DNA of 64,000 nucleotides from Streptomyces alboflavus (GTDB lineage: Bacteria > Actinomycetota > Actinomycetes > Streptomycetales > Streptomycetaceae). The stretch covers positions 8,570 through 72,569 of the forward strand of contig NZ_JNXT01000042.1 of the NCBI RefSeq assembly GCF_000716675.1, given 5' to 3'. The position numbers were made by a program, and so were the translations under genes. Under the pieces are notes generated by a model, which did not search any database, had not been told where the DNA came from, and was given only the letters and a program-made list of their open reading frames with translations. Shown here piece after piece: positions 42,793-51,900 of this stretch; positions within the stretch are counted from its first letter, which is position 1; each line of letters begins with the position of its first letter.

Positions 42793-44502
42793 TCAGTCGA
42801 TGACGGGAGGCACTACCCGGCGGCTGTTCGGCAACCAGGTCTCCTCGTCCTCGGTGAGGTAGTCCGGCCTGCCGTTCCGCTCCTCGTCACGTCGCGAACG
42901 TGGCGGCTGGGAGGCGTTAGGCGGCACGGCATTGCGTACGGACGGAGTCGAAGGGGTGCCGCTGCCGCTGGGGTTCTTGCCCCGTACGAGGCCTGATCCC
43001 CCTGATGTGAAAGCGCGGGCACCGCCCCCGCCTGGCTGCCGCCGAGGCTGCCCCCCTGCGACTCCGTTGCTCGCACCCAACGGTCGTTGCCCGGGGGTCT
43101 CAGAGGCACGCCCAGAACCCGACCCTCCTGGGCCCGTACCGGCACCATGTGGGCCACCGATGACCGTGCCTCGCGGCGGCCCGCCGGACGGACCGGGCGC
43201 CAACGGCATCGGACGACCTCCCACGACGCCATCACGTCCCGGTGCAGGTCCAGGCGTCGGCCTGCCGGACGGCAAGGAAGGCGCACCACCAACGACGGGC
43301 CGCACCGGGCCTGGCGGGCTCGACGGCATGGGTGGGGAAGCCCCCGGCCCACGGTCAGGCTTCGGGCCCACAGGCGATGCCGAAGGAGGGCCACCGACCA
43401 CCGGCCTGGTCGGGGCCGGGGGACTTACAGGCCTGGGCGGCAGCCCGCGGGCGGGAACAGGCCCCACCGGCCCACGGCCAGGTGGCACGGGCGAGCGGCC
43501 GCCGGGCCCCGCACGCCCTGGACCTGGCGGGATTGCCGGGTTCATGGGCGGGTTGGGACGCGTACCCGAAGTTGGCGGAAACGTGCCGATCGGTGGTGTC
43601 GTACCGGTGTCGGGCTTGACTCCGCTCGGTGGGCCACCCGGATTCGCCGACGGTGTCGGAGACGTCGGAGGCAGCGTCGCTGTCCCGTCGATCTCCACTC
43701 CCACAGGCTCGACAGCAACAGGCTCCGGTGCCTGCGGCGCGGGCGGCCTCTGCACCGAGCCTGGTGCGTCAGGGCCCACGCCGACGCCGCTTGGTCGGTC
43801 GTCTGCGATGGGTGACCGGGGCGCCCCTTCGGAAGACGGCCCGCCGACCGGCCCTGCAGCTCTCGAGGGAGCTGCGGTAGGTCCCCCGGTGGGCTCCTTG
43901 GTCTGGAGGTCAGTCCTCGGCGCCGGCAACACCGCATCCGGCAACGGCCGAAACCTCGGCCTCTCCAACCCCTCCAGCTGCCCCGCAGCCAACCGATACG
44001 CCTGCCCCAGCTTCCGCATCTCCGCCGCGGCCTCCTGGCGGACCTTCTCCTTGCCCGCCGCGATCCGCTCCAGCTCGTCCGCCGACTTCCCGCCGACCGC
44101 CCGCGCGTCCGGGTCGTTGGGGTTGGCCTGCGCCGCCGCCAAGTTGCCCTGCGCGGCGCCCTTGTCGCGCGGGATCGACGCCTGGGCCGTCGCGATGGCC
44201 TCCGAGGCGCGCGACAGCCACTTCGCCGACTCCTCGCTGAAGTCCCCGAGGCGGAGCGTCGAGTTGGCCAGGTCCCCGCTCCAGGTGCGGAACGCCGACG
44301 CGCCCTCGCCCTTCCACCGCACCCACTGCGGTCGCACCTTCAGCTCGTCCGCGATGCGGCGGATCTCCGTGGCCGCGGCGACGAGCCGGTCGGCGGCTGC
44401 CTGGACGTGGCCGCTGTTTGCCTGGTCCAGCCACGCCAGCATCTGCTCGTGGCTCATGGACTCGAAGGACGTACCGCCGCCACCGCTCCCCTTGCCGCCC
44501 AT
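42793..44502 (-). CDS. Type VII-associated protein: WXG-like domain plus long proline-rich tail
   Basis: A 569-aa protein from the ATG at 44502, which overlaps the previous stop by 1 nt. Residues 15-190 are helical: a first helix pair with a W-K-G hairpin (WVRWKGEGASAFRTW), then more helices. Residues 215-520 are extremely rich in Pro/Gly, with many PGPxGP steps and no fold. The C-terminus ends in a conserved-looking motif, DYLTEDEETWLPNS..VVPPVID. The layout is similar to PPE-type and other Pro-rich ESX substrates. It could span or bind the cell wall. It is followed by the mycosin gene, which might cleave it in the linker. Confidence 0.65.
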   Translation of the reverse strand: MGGKGSGGGGTSFESMSHEQMLAWLDQANSGHVQAAADRLVAAATEIRRIADELKVRPQWVRWKGEGASAFRTWSGDLANSTLRLGDFSEESAKWLSRASEAIATAQASIPRDKGAAQGNLAAAQANPNDPDARAVGGKSADELERIAAGKEKVRQEAAAEMRKLGQAYRLAAGQLEGLERPRFRPLPDAVLPAPRTDLQTKEPTGGPTAAPSRAAGPVGGPSSEGAPRSPIADDRPSGVGVGPDAPGSVQRPPAPQAPEPVAVEPVGVEIDGTATLPPTSPTPSANPGGPPSGVKPDTGTTPPIGTFPPTSGTRPNPPMNPAIPPGPGRAGPGGRSPVPPGRGPVGPVPARGLPPRPVSPPAPTRPVVGGPPSASPVGPKPDRGPGASPPMPSSPPGPVRPVVGGAPSLPSGRPTPGPAPGRDGVVGGRPMPLAPGPSGGPPRGTVIGGPHGAGTGPGGSGSGRASETPGQRPLGASNGVAGGQPRRQPGGGGARAFTSGGSGLVRGKNPSGSGTPSTPSVRNAVPPNASQPPRSRRDEERNGRPDYLTEDEETWLPNSRRVVPPVID

Positions 44503-45077
44503 CAGATCGTCCCTCCCGCGTCGCCCGCCCGATCCGTGGGCCCACGGTCCGCACGGTCCGCCCGGTCCTGATTCCCCCGGCCGCCGGAGCCCCCCGCGCC
44601 CTCCGCACCCGCCGCGCCGCCGGACCCGTACCGCTCCGCGATCCCCGCGCTGATCTCCGCCATGCGATCGCGAACGTCGTCGTCGACGTTCCGATAGCCC
44701 TTGTGTGCGGCGAGGACCGCGATGCCCATGCCCTCGATGGAGTCGGAGAGGAGCTTGGACAGGTTCTCCAGCTCGGAGATCACCGTCTCGTACGCGCCGA
44801 AGACGCCGGACGCCTCGGCCCACGCGCCGTCCCCGCCACCGAACTGGGCCCGCGCCAGCGGCTCTTGGCCGACCTTGCCCGGGCCAGCCGGGGATCCCTT
44901 GAGGTCGCGGATCAGCTCGTCGACGCGCCGCTGGAACCTGACGAACGACGAGAACTCCGTGGCCACGTCGGCAGCCGCGTCCCGCACGCCGCCGAGCACA
45001 TCCGGCATCCCCGATGTCCCGCCCGATGCCCCGCCCGATCTCCCTGATGGCGCAACGCCGCCGGAATCTGACACCAC
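44502..45077 (-). CDS. Helical protein, first gene of the mycosin locus
   Basis: A 191-aa protein with a GTG start. After a Gly/Ser-rich N-terminus, residues 28-140 form helices (FSSFVRFQRRVDELIRDLKG and ETVISELENLSKLLSDSIEG) typical of ESX-secreted or partner proteins. The C-terminus is a Gly-, then Arg/Asp-rich tail. It heads the - strand operon running to 38219 and overlaps the next start by 1 nt. It likely pairs with the WXG-like domain of the following 569-aa protein. No named family recognised with confidence. Confidence 0.55.
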   Translation of the reverse strand: MVSDSGGVAPSGRSGGASGGTSGMPDVLGGVRDAAADVATEFSSFVRFQRRVDELIRDLKGSPAGPGKVGQEPLARAQFGGGDGAWAEASGVFGAYETVISELENLSKLLSDSIEGMGIAVLAAHKGYRNVDDDVRDRMAEISAGIAERYGSGGAAGAEGAGGSGGRGNQDRADRADRGPTDRAGDAGGTI

Positions 45078-45366
45078 CCGTCCACCCCCGGAGTGACCAC
45101 GCCTGGCTACGTAACTATTGCTAACGCGTACGCAACTCTAGTCACGGGGCATGACCATTCGTAGTCGGATGATCACCCTTGGCGTCACGTTCCAGCCATC
45201 ACGAGGCCTGCCGGGCTGGTCCGCCATCGCCGCCGCATGGCGCCTTGCCCTGTCCGGGCCCGGTCGCGAAGGAGCACGCGTGGACGACGGTGCCGTACCG
45301 GCCAAAGCGCGAGCACTGCCGCGGTCGGCGCGCCCCGGCAACGTCAGCGGGCGCCCGCACCTGGCC
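45078..45366. other. Upstream region of the mycosin operon
   Basis: A 289-nt gap upstream of the mycosin operon (-) and downstream of the XRE-DUF5919 gene (-). An AT-richer patch at 45110-45142, read on -, contains TTGCGT and TTAGCAATAG and is the likely promoter of the operon. Open frames on + here lack codon bias, and I treat them as non-coding. Confidence 0.4.
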
Positions 45367-46137
45367 TCAGGAGCCGGTCGGCCCGCCAGGGTGGGGTACC
45401 GCCCGGCCCCAGAGTTCTTCGGCGTGCTCGGCGAAACGCGCGAACATGCCCGAGTCGCCCTGTCGGCGCAGATGCAGCAGCGGTGAATCGTGTCCCACCA
45501 GCCGGGCCAGGTGAGGCGTCACCAACGCGTCGTCGTCGAAGCGGAACACCGACAGCGACACATGGTTCACGGCGTCCTCCGCACTGACGCGCCGCACCTC
45601 CAGGCCGGGGAGGGACCCTAGGCGCCCGAGGTGCTCGAGGGTGATCCGAATGCGGGTGGACACGCTCAGGGCCACATCCTCGATGACCTCACGTTGCCGC
45701 GTCACCTCTCCCTCCGGATCGCCGACGAGGAACCGCACCTTCACACCGGCTCCGGCCTTGCGGCGCACGACGTCGGCGAACCGCGGGATCTGCGTCCAGA
45801 AGAAGTAGTTCGTGTAACCGGCCAGGAAGACTTCGGACTCGGCGCCTTCGACGAGATCGGACCACACCGTCGAGGGACAGGCCGAGCGATACGGGTAGCT
45901 GTGAATGATCTCGCGGTCGGCGCCGGTCTTGATGCGGTCCTTGACGGTCTGCGGCCACAGCATCTCTTCATCCACTCCCAACGCCCGCGCGGCGTCCTGA
46001 CGATTCCTTGCGTGCGGGGTCAACTCGGCATCCCCGAGCCACCGTTCCACCTGTTTCCGTGACACTCCTACCCGGCCGGCCAACTGTCGCGGTGTCAGGC
46101 CTGCATCCGTTAAGGCCACTCGCAGAGCTGTGTTCAT
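45367..46137 (-). CDS. XRE-type regulator with DUF5919 domain
   Basis: A 256-aa protein from the ATG at 46137. The N-terminal 60 residues are a helix-turn-helix (LTPRQLAGRVGVSRKQVERWL). The remaining part, about 180 residues, matches the DUF5919 pattern of Streptomyces regulators: STVWSDLVEGAESEVFLAGYTNYFFW, KAGAGVKVRFLVGDPEGEVT and SLSVFRFDDDALVTPHLA. That domain resembles a degenerate phospholipase D/NTP-binding fold, with no evident catalytic pair. It divergently neighbours a 79-aa gene and lies beside the caspase/CHAT island, which it might regulate; this is inferred. Confidence 0.8.
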   Translation of the reverse strand: MNTALRVALTDAGLTPRQLAGRVGVSRKQVERWLGDAELTPHARNRQDAARALGVDEEMLWPQTVKDRIKTGADREIIHSYPYRSACPSTVWSDLVEGAESEVFLAGYTNYFFWTQIPRFADVVRRKAGAGVKVRFLVGDPEGEVTRQREVIEDVALSVSTRIRITLEHLGRLGSLPGLEVRRVSAEDAVNHVSLSVFRFDDDALVTPHLARLVGHDSPLLHLRRQGDSGMFARFAEHAEELWGRAVPHPGGPTGS

Positions 46138-46249
46138 TGTCAACCTCCGCGACACGGACGTTTGGGCCTTCTTCGACCTTAGCCGTGAATGTCCCAACTG
46201 TCCGCGAAAGCCCGTCGATACGTCCGCGAGGCGCAGCCACGATTCGGAC

Positions 46250-46489
46250 ATGACCGAGCCGACGCGACACTCCGGGCAACCCATCGAACTCCCACTGGAC
46301 CCATGGCTGTACGACTGCCTTCCGATGCACGGCTGCGAGGTCTGCAGGGTGCTGGCCCGGCAGCGGAACACCGCCCTCGCGAACGGTGACACCTGGGCCG
46401 CCTATCGGGCGGCTTCGGAGATCCGCGAGCACCGCAACCACTCGGCCGAGGCAGCCCCAGACTCGATGAGCAGCCAGGACCAGCCTTAG
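46250..46489 (+). CDS. Small conserved actinobacterial protein, unknown function
   Basis: A 79-aa protein from the ATG at 46250, divergent from the regulator gene (112 nt between starts). It has a C-x7-C-x2-C pattern (DCLPMHGCEVCRVL), then a helix with LARQRNTALANGDTWAAYRAASEIR. Similar short proteins with MHGCEVC are found beside XRE-DUF5919 regulators in Streptomyces as far as I recall. The cysteines could bind zinc. Function unknown. Confidence 0.6.
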   Translation: MTEPTRHSGQPIELPLDPWLYDCLPMHGCEVCRVLARQRNTALANGDTWAAYRAASEIREHRNHSAEAAPDSMSSQDQP

Positions 46490-46699
46490 CCGGGAGTCTC
46501 GCGACTCGGCGAGGCAGGGCTCCATGACGGACCGCTTCCCTTGTACGACGACTTGTACGGGGGCGGGCCTCGCGGCCGACGACACCTGCTCCTGGGGCGG
46601 CGGCCTTCCGCCTCGGGGACCCGATGTGGACCCAAGAGTGGCCAGTGAACGCCCAGTTGAGGCATTTCTTCGGTGCTGGCCGGCTGTCAGACTCCCGGC

Positions 46700-48985
46700 A
46701 TGGGATCGATCTTCGCCTTCCTCGCGGGTGTCAACGCCTACGATCCGCTGCTCGCCAGGCCCCTGCGCGGCTGCGTCAACGACGTCACCGCCGCCCGCGA
46801 GTTGCTCACCCGGCGCACGAGCGGCGCGGCCAGGACCGCCGTGGTGTGCGACGGCGAAGTGACCGTGGACGTGGTCGAGGACGGCATCCGGCGCTTCCTG
46901 GGGGCCGCGGGGCCGGGGGACACGGCGCTGTTCTGGTTCTCGGGGCACGGCACACACACCTGGGCCACGGGCGCCGACCTGCTCGTCGAGGCGACCGGCC
47001 GCAACCAGGCCCTGCTGTGCGCCGACGGGCCGCTGCCCGACAAGCGTCTCGGCGCGCTGCTCGACGCGGTCGCCGCGCGCGGCGCGCACGTGGCCGCCGT
47101 CCTCGACTGCTGCTTCTCGGGCGGTGCGACTCGGGATCCGGAGGGCCTCGTCGCACGGTTCGCGCCGCCGACCGGCGCGGAGGCGGCGCCCGGCGCGGAG
47201 TCGGCGGCTGCCGCGCGGTCAGCGCCCTGCGCGGAGCCGTGGCGCCCTCGTGAACCGTGGGCCGCCGAGGCCCGGGACGTGCCGGTACGCGACGACGCCG
47301 GGCGACACGTGCTGCTCGCCGCGAGCCGGCTCGACCAGCTGTCGTACGAGGGGAGGTTCGATGGCCGGCCGCACGGCGCGTTCACGTACGCGCTCCTCGG
47401 CGCGGTCCGGGACGCGGGGCCCGACGTGACGTACCGGAACCTGCTCGCGGCGGCGGACGCGCGGGTCCAGCGCGGCGGCGTCGGCCAGCAGCCGGTCCTG
47501 TACCCGGCCGCGCCCGGGGGCGTCGCCGACCTGCCGTTCCTGGGCGGGGCCGTGGCCCGGGCGCCGGGCCCCTATCTGCTGCGGCTCGGCACCCGGGGGT
47601 GGGAGGTCGACTGCGGGACGGGGCACGGGCTGCGGGACGGGGCGGGGGCGGAGGGGACAGAGTTCCGGGTCGTGGGGGACGAAGGGGAGGGCGGCGAACG
47701 GGAGGGAGGTGGAGGAGAGGGCGGGGGTGCGGTCGAGGGGTGGTCTCAGGCCCGGACTCAGGACCAGGGCCAGGGCCAGTACCAAGACCAGGGCCAGGAC
47801 CAGGACCAGGCTCGGAGACATGCCCAGGCGGAAGCCGAGGACCAGGACCGGACACGGGCGCGAGCGCAGGTGTTGCGGGCGCGGGAGGTGTACGCCGATC
47901 GCACGCTCGTCGACCCGGTGGGGTGGGAACCGGACGGCGGACGGGTGTACCCGGTGGCCCTTTCGGCGTTGGCGCTCGCGCCCGCGACGGTGGGTTTCGG
48001 GACGCCTTCGGGCGGGGCTCGCGCTACCGAGGGCAGTGGCCCTCAACACCCCTCCTTCGAAGCCGAGTTGAGGCAGGCTCTCGCCACCTCCGGCCCCGGC
48101 AACGGCCCCTCACCCCTGCTCCGCCTGATCACGACTCCCGCCGACACGGGTACGGGTACGGGGACGGGTATCGACACGGGCACCGGTACCGGCACGGGCG
48201 CGGTCACCGACCCCACCCCCGAAGCCGCCGCCGACCTCCACTTCCGCGTGGAACCCCGAGACGGCCTCGCGCACATCCTCCGGCGCGACGACACCCCCTT
48301 CACCGCCCCGCTGCCCCTGGCCGACCCCGGCGACGTACCGCGCGTCGTGGACTGTCTCGCGCACCTCACCCGCTGGCACCAGATCCGCGACCTCGCGCCG
48401 CGGCCCTCGGTGCTCGACAACCTGGTCCAGGTGGAGATCGCGCCGTGGGGCGCCCCGCCGGGACAGGTGCTCGTGCCGAACGGCAGCGGTGAGATCGTCT
48501 GCGCGTACGGGCCGGAAGGGGCGCAGCCGCGTGAGCCGTGGGTGACCGTCCGGCTGCACAACCGCTCCCCCGGACGCACCCTGTGGTGTCTGCTGCTCGA
48601 CCTGACCGACAGCTACGGCAGCCACTCCGCGCTGTTCCCCGGCCACTTCATCGGCCCCGGCCGGACCGGCCACGCGCTGGACGGCGAGCCGGTGCAGCTG
48701 TCCCTGCCCGCGTCCCGGCCCGCCGTGCCGGGGGCATCGGCGCGGGACTGGCTGAAGCTCGTCGTCGCCGAGGGCGAGTTGAACACGGTGCCGTTCCATC
48801 TGCCCGCGTGGGACGCGGAAGCCACGGGTGCGCGGGACGCCGTCGTCGGCTTCGGTACGGGGGCGCTGCGGCTCGACCCGCCCGGGGGTGCCGTCGGCAG
48901 CCGCGACCTCGGCGGCGTCACCTCGGGCTCCCCCGGCCGCTGGACCGCCCGCACGATCAGCCTGCGTACGGTCGTTCCTGGCTGA
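46700..48985 (+). CDS. Caspase-like (C14) protein with beta-rich C-terminal domain
   Basis: A 761-aa soluble protein from the ATG at 46700. Residues 1-290 are a caspase/metacaspase domain: FAFLAGVNAYDPL at the start, LRGCVNDVTAARELL, catalytic His near 80 in WFSGHGTHTW and catalytic Cys near 136 in VLDCCFSGG. LLAASRLDQLSYE and GAFTYALL complete it. Residues 330-395 are a Gly-, then Gln/Asp-repeat linker, and a Gly-Thr repeat lies near 485. The last 200 residues are beta-rich (WVTVRLHNRSPGRTLWCLLLDLTDSYGS), like the C-domains of bacterial caspase proteins. It converges on the CHAT gene with 13 nt between the stops. Confidence 0.85.
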   Translation: MGSIFAFLAGVNAYDPLLARPLRGCVNDVTAARELLTRRTSGAARTAVVCDGEVTVDVVEDGIRRFLGAAGPGDTALFWFSGHGTHTWATGADLLVEATGRNQALLCADGPLPDKRLGALLDAVAARGAHVAAVLDCCFSGGATRDPEGLVARFAPPTGAEAAPGAESAAAARSAPCAEPWRPREPWAAEARDVPVRDDAGRHVLLAASRLDQLSYEGRFDGRPHGAFTYALLGAVRDAGPDVTYRNLLAAADARVQRGGVGQQPVLYPAAPGGVADLPFLGGAVARAPGPYLLRLGTRGWEVDCGTGHGLRDGAGAEGTEFRVVGDEGEGGEREGGGGEGGGAVEGWSQARTQDQGQGQYQDQGQDQDQARRHAQAEAEDQDRTRARAQVLRAREVYADRTLVDPVGWEPDGGRVYPVALSALALAPATVGFGTPSGGARATEGSGPQHPSFEAELRQALATSGPGNGPSPLLRLITTPADTGTGTGTGIDTGTGTGTGAVTDPTPEAAADLHFRVEPRDGLAHILRRDDTPFTAPLPLADPGDVPRVVDCLAHLTRWHQIRDLAPRPSVLDNLVQVEIAPWGAPPGQVLVPNGSGEIVCAYGPEGAQPREPWVTVRLHNRSPGRTLWCLLLDLTDSYGSHSALFPGHFIGPGRTGHALDGEPVQLSLPASRPAVPGASARDWLKLVVAEGELNTVPFHLPAWDAEATGARDAVVGFGTGALRLDPPGGAVGSRDLGGVTSGSPGRWTARTISLRTVVPG

Positions 48986-48998
48986 CGGCTACTGGCGG

Positions 48999-51900
48999 CT
49001 ACTGGCCGAGGTGCGTGAAGCCCGCCCACGCGCTCAGGTCGTCGGGGTCGATGCGGCGGGCCCGGAACGCGAGGGTCGCGGGCAGCGTGGGCGGCAGGAC
49101 CCGGTCGGGGTCGACCATCCACAGCTGGGCGCGGCGCAGGGCCCGCGCGGGTGGCTCGCCCTCGGTCCTGAGGTAGTGGTGGGCCATGAACATCAGGACC
49201 GACGTGGCGTCGTCGGGCACCGGCCACAGCGAGCCCACGACGGACCGCGCGCCCGCCACCAGGAACGCGGTCGCGAGGCTGTACGCCTCGTTGTGGCCGT
49301 ACCCGGAGACGTGGCTGCGGCAGGCCGCGAGCAGGACGAGGCCGAGCCGTCCCCGGCGGCCCGCGCCCACCGCCTCGGTGAGTTCCTCGGCCGACAACTC
49401 GCCGCCGTGCAGGCTCAGGTGCGAGCTGCGGCGGGCGCTCGGCGTCACGGTGGCGTGGCAGGCGAGGTGCAGGACGGCGCCGTCGTCGCCGCCGTCGCGC
49501 GTCAGCCAGGACACCACCTCGCGCGGCGTCCCAGGACCGGCGCCGTCCCCGCCCGCGCGGCGCCCGAGGAACTGGCCGCCCGGGTAGAAGACACGCTGTA
49601 CGGCGTCCGCCTCCTCGCCCGCGTACCGCAGGTCGCCGGTGGGGTCGCCGACGACCAGGGCGGCGCCCGTGTGCGGGACAGCGGGGCGGGCGGCCACCTC
49701 GCAGAGCAGGCGCGCCGACGCGGCGTAGGAGATCTCCGCCTCGGCGAGGGCGTACCGGCGGCGGCCCTCGGGCCCCTCGCTCCAGGCCGCGTGCCAGGGC
49801 ACCAGACCGAGGGTGCCCATCGGGACGAGGACCAGGCGGGGGCCGGGCCCGGCGGGGGCATCGGGCGGGCGGGGACCGCGCCCTGCGGGGGCGTCGAGGG
49901 CGTCCAGTGCGTCGAGCAGGGGCTTCACGGCGGCGTGCCAGGCCCAGCCGCAGAGGCGGTCGAGCTGGGTGCGCAGGGGTGGGGGGAGGTGTGCCGGGGG
50001 CGGGGTCGCGCCGGGGACGGGGCCGAGGTCGCGGGCGGGGGGCTGCTGCCGCAGGGGTGGTGAGGGGTCGGCCGGGTCCGCGCCGGAGGCAGGGTTCAGG
50101 TCGCGGGTGGGGGTCTGCTCCCGCACGGGCGAGGGACGGTCGGCCGAGTCCGCGCCGGGGACAGGGGCCAGGTCTCGGGCGGAGGCCTGCTCCCGCACGG
50201 ACGAGGGGCAGTCGGCCGAGTCTGCGCCGGAGGCAGAACCCAGGTCCCCGGCGGCAGCGGCGGCGAGGTCGGTTTCCCGCGACGGCGGCGGGCGGTGGCC
50301 GGGATCCGCGCCCGCCGCCCGGCCCTGGTCGCGGGCAGTCCTGGCGGGGAGGTCGTACCACCGGAGCGATGAGGTGCGGTCGGCCTGGGTCGTGTCCGGA
50401 ACCGGGCAGGCGTCTCGGGCGCCCGTGGCGGCGGGGTCGTCCTCCGGTGGCGATGGCGGACGGTGGGCGGGGCCCGACTCGCGGGCAACTGCGGCCGCAG
50501 GACCGTCCCCTGATGGCGACGGCGGACGGTGGCCCGGACCCACACCCTGCACCCCACCCGGCTCACGAACCGCCGCAGCCACAGCACCATCCCCCGATGA
50601 CGACGGCCGACGGCGCCCCGGACCCACACCCTGCACCCCACCCACCTCACGGACCGCCGCAGCCGCGAGTTCGTACTCGCGCAGCGGTGTCGCGTCCGGC
50701 GTCAGGAGCGGCAGCGGTACGGCGTGGACGGCGCCGGTCGACGTGACGGCGACGGCGGTGCCGCCCGTGCTCTCGGATGCGGGCAGGAGGTAGACGAGGG
50801 CGTCCTTGTGCGAGGCGCGCAGGGCGTCGGCGATCTCCGTGGTCGTGGGTGGCTCCAGGAGTCGGTCCTGGGGGCCGCCGTCGGCGGTGGTGAGGGCCGC
50901 GAGGACGCGGCGGCGCAGGGAGCTCGGCACGGTCGGCGGTGCCCCTGACGGGTCCGGGGCGGTGTCCGTGGCGGCCGACCGCCACTCCTCGGCCAGGTCC
51001 TCGCGGCCTGCGGCCAGGAGCCGTTCGGGCACGGTGCTCGACGTCGTGGCCGCGTGCAGCACCAGGCCGCGGCAGGCGTCGAGGGCCTGCACGGCCTCGG
51101 CCGGGGCGTTGTCGCGCAGGCACCAGGCGGCGACTTCGAGGGCGGCGTGGGTGGCGCTCGCGGCCGCCTGTGCGGCGTGGCCGGTGCCGGACTGGAGGAG
51201 GGCGGCCCAGGCATGGCCGCGGAGGGCGTCGAGGCCGGTGCGGCGGGCCGACGCGTGGTCGCCGCGGAGGAGGTGGGCGCCCGCGAGCGTGAAGCCCGTG
51301 TGGGCGTAGAGGCGGTGCTCGGGGCCGCCGCAGCCGCGCAGCGCCGACTCCAGGAGGTCGACGCCGCGCGCGAGGGAGCGGGCGCGGGCCGCCGAGTCGT
51401 GCTCCGCCTCGGCGAGGGAGCAGTGGCCCGCGCCCAGGCCCGTGGCGTAGCGGAGGCTGTCGTCGCTGCCCGGCTCGGCCAGGTCGTACGCCTCTTGCAG
51501 CAGTTCCATGGCCTCCTGGAACGCGGCCGGATCCCAGGGGGCGGCGGCCCGCGCCATGCGTGCGGCGCCGCTGTCGCCGAGGACCCGGGCCCGGCGGTCG
51601 CGCGGCAGGCGCCGGGCCTCGGCGCGCAGCCGGTCCGCGGTGAGCCGGCCGGCCATGGGCGGCGCGGCCGGGAGTCCGAGGGTGCGGGCGAGCAGGTCGC
51701 GGGAGTAGAGCAAGTCCTCCAGGACCGTGCTGAGTTCGGCGCGTGCCGGGTGGTCGGCGGCGAGGCCGTCGCGGGCCTCGGTCGCGACGCGGATGCACCG
51801 GTCGGCCGCGGCCAGGTCGCCGCGTGCCACGGCCTGCTGGGCGTCCGAGGCCGCGAACTTCGCGTCCAGGAGGCGGCGGTTGTGCTCGGTGACCTGCGGG

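Noticed and set aside
42932..44653. Collagen-like + frame opposite the Pro-rich type VII gene
   Set aside because: The Gly/Pro composition is the mirror of the Pro-rich - frame; the - frame has the WXG-like domain and the coupled start.
45151..45486. Possible 111-aa + gene upstream of the mycosin operon
   Set aside because: It overlaps the 3' end of the XRE-DUF5919 gene, has no ribosome site and no recognisable protein pattern.
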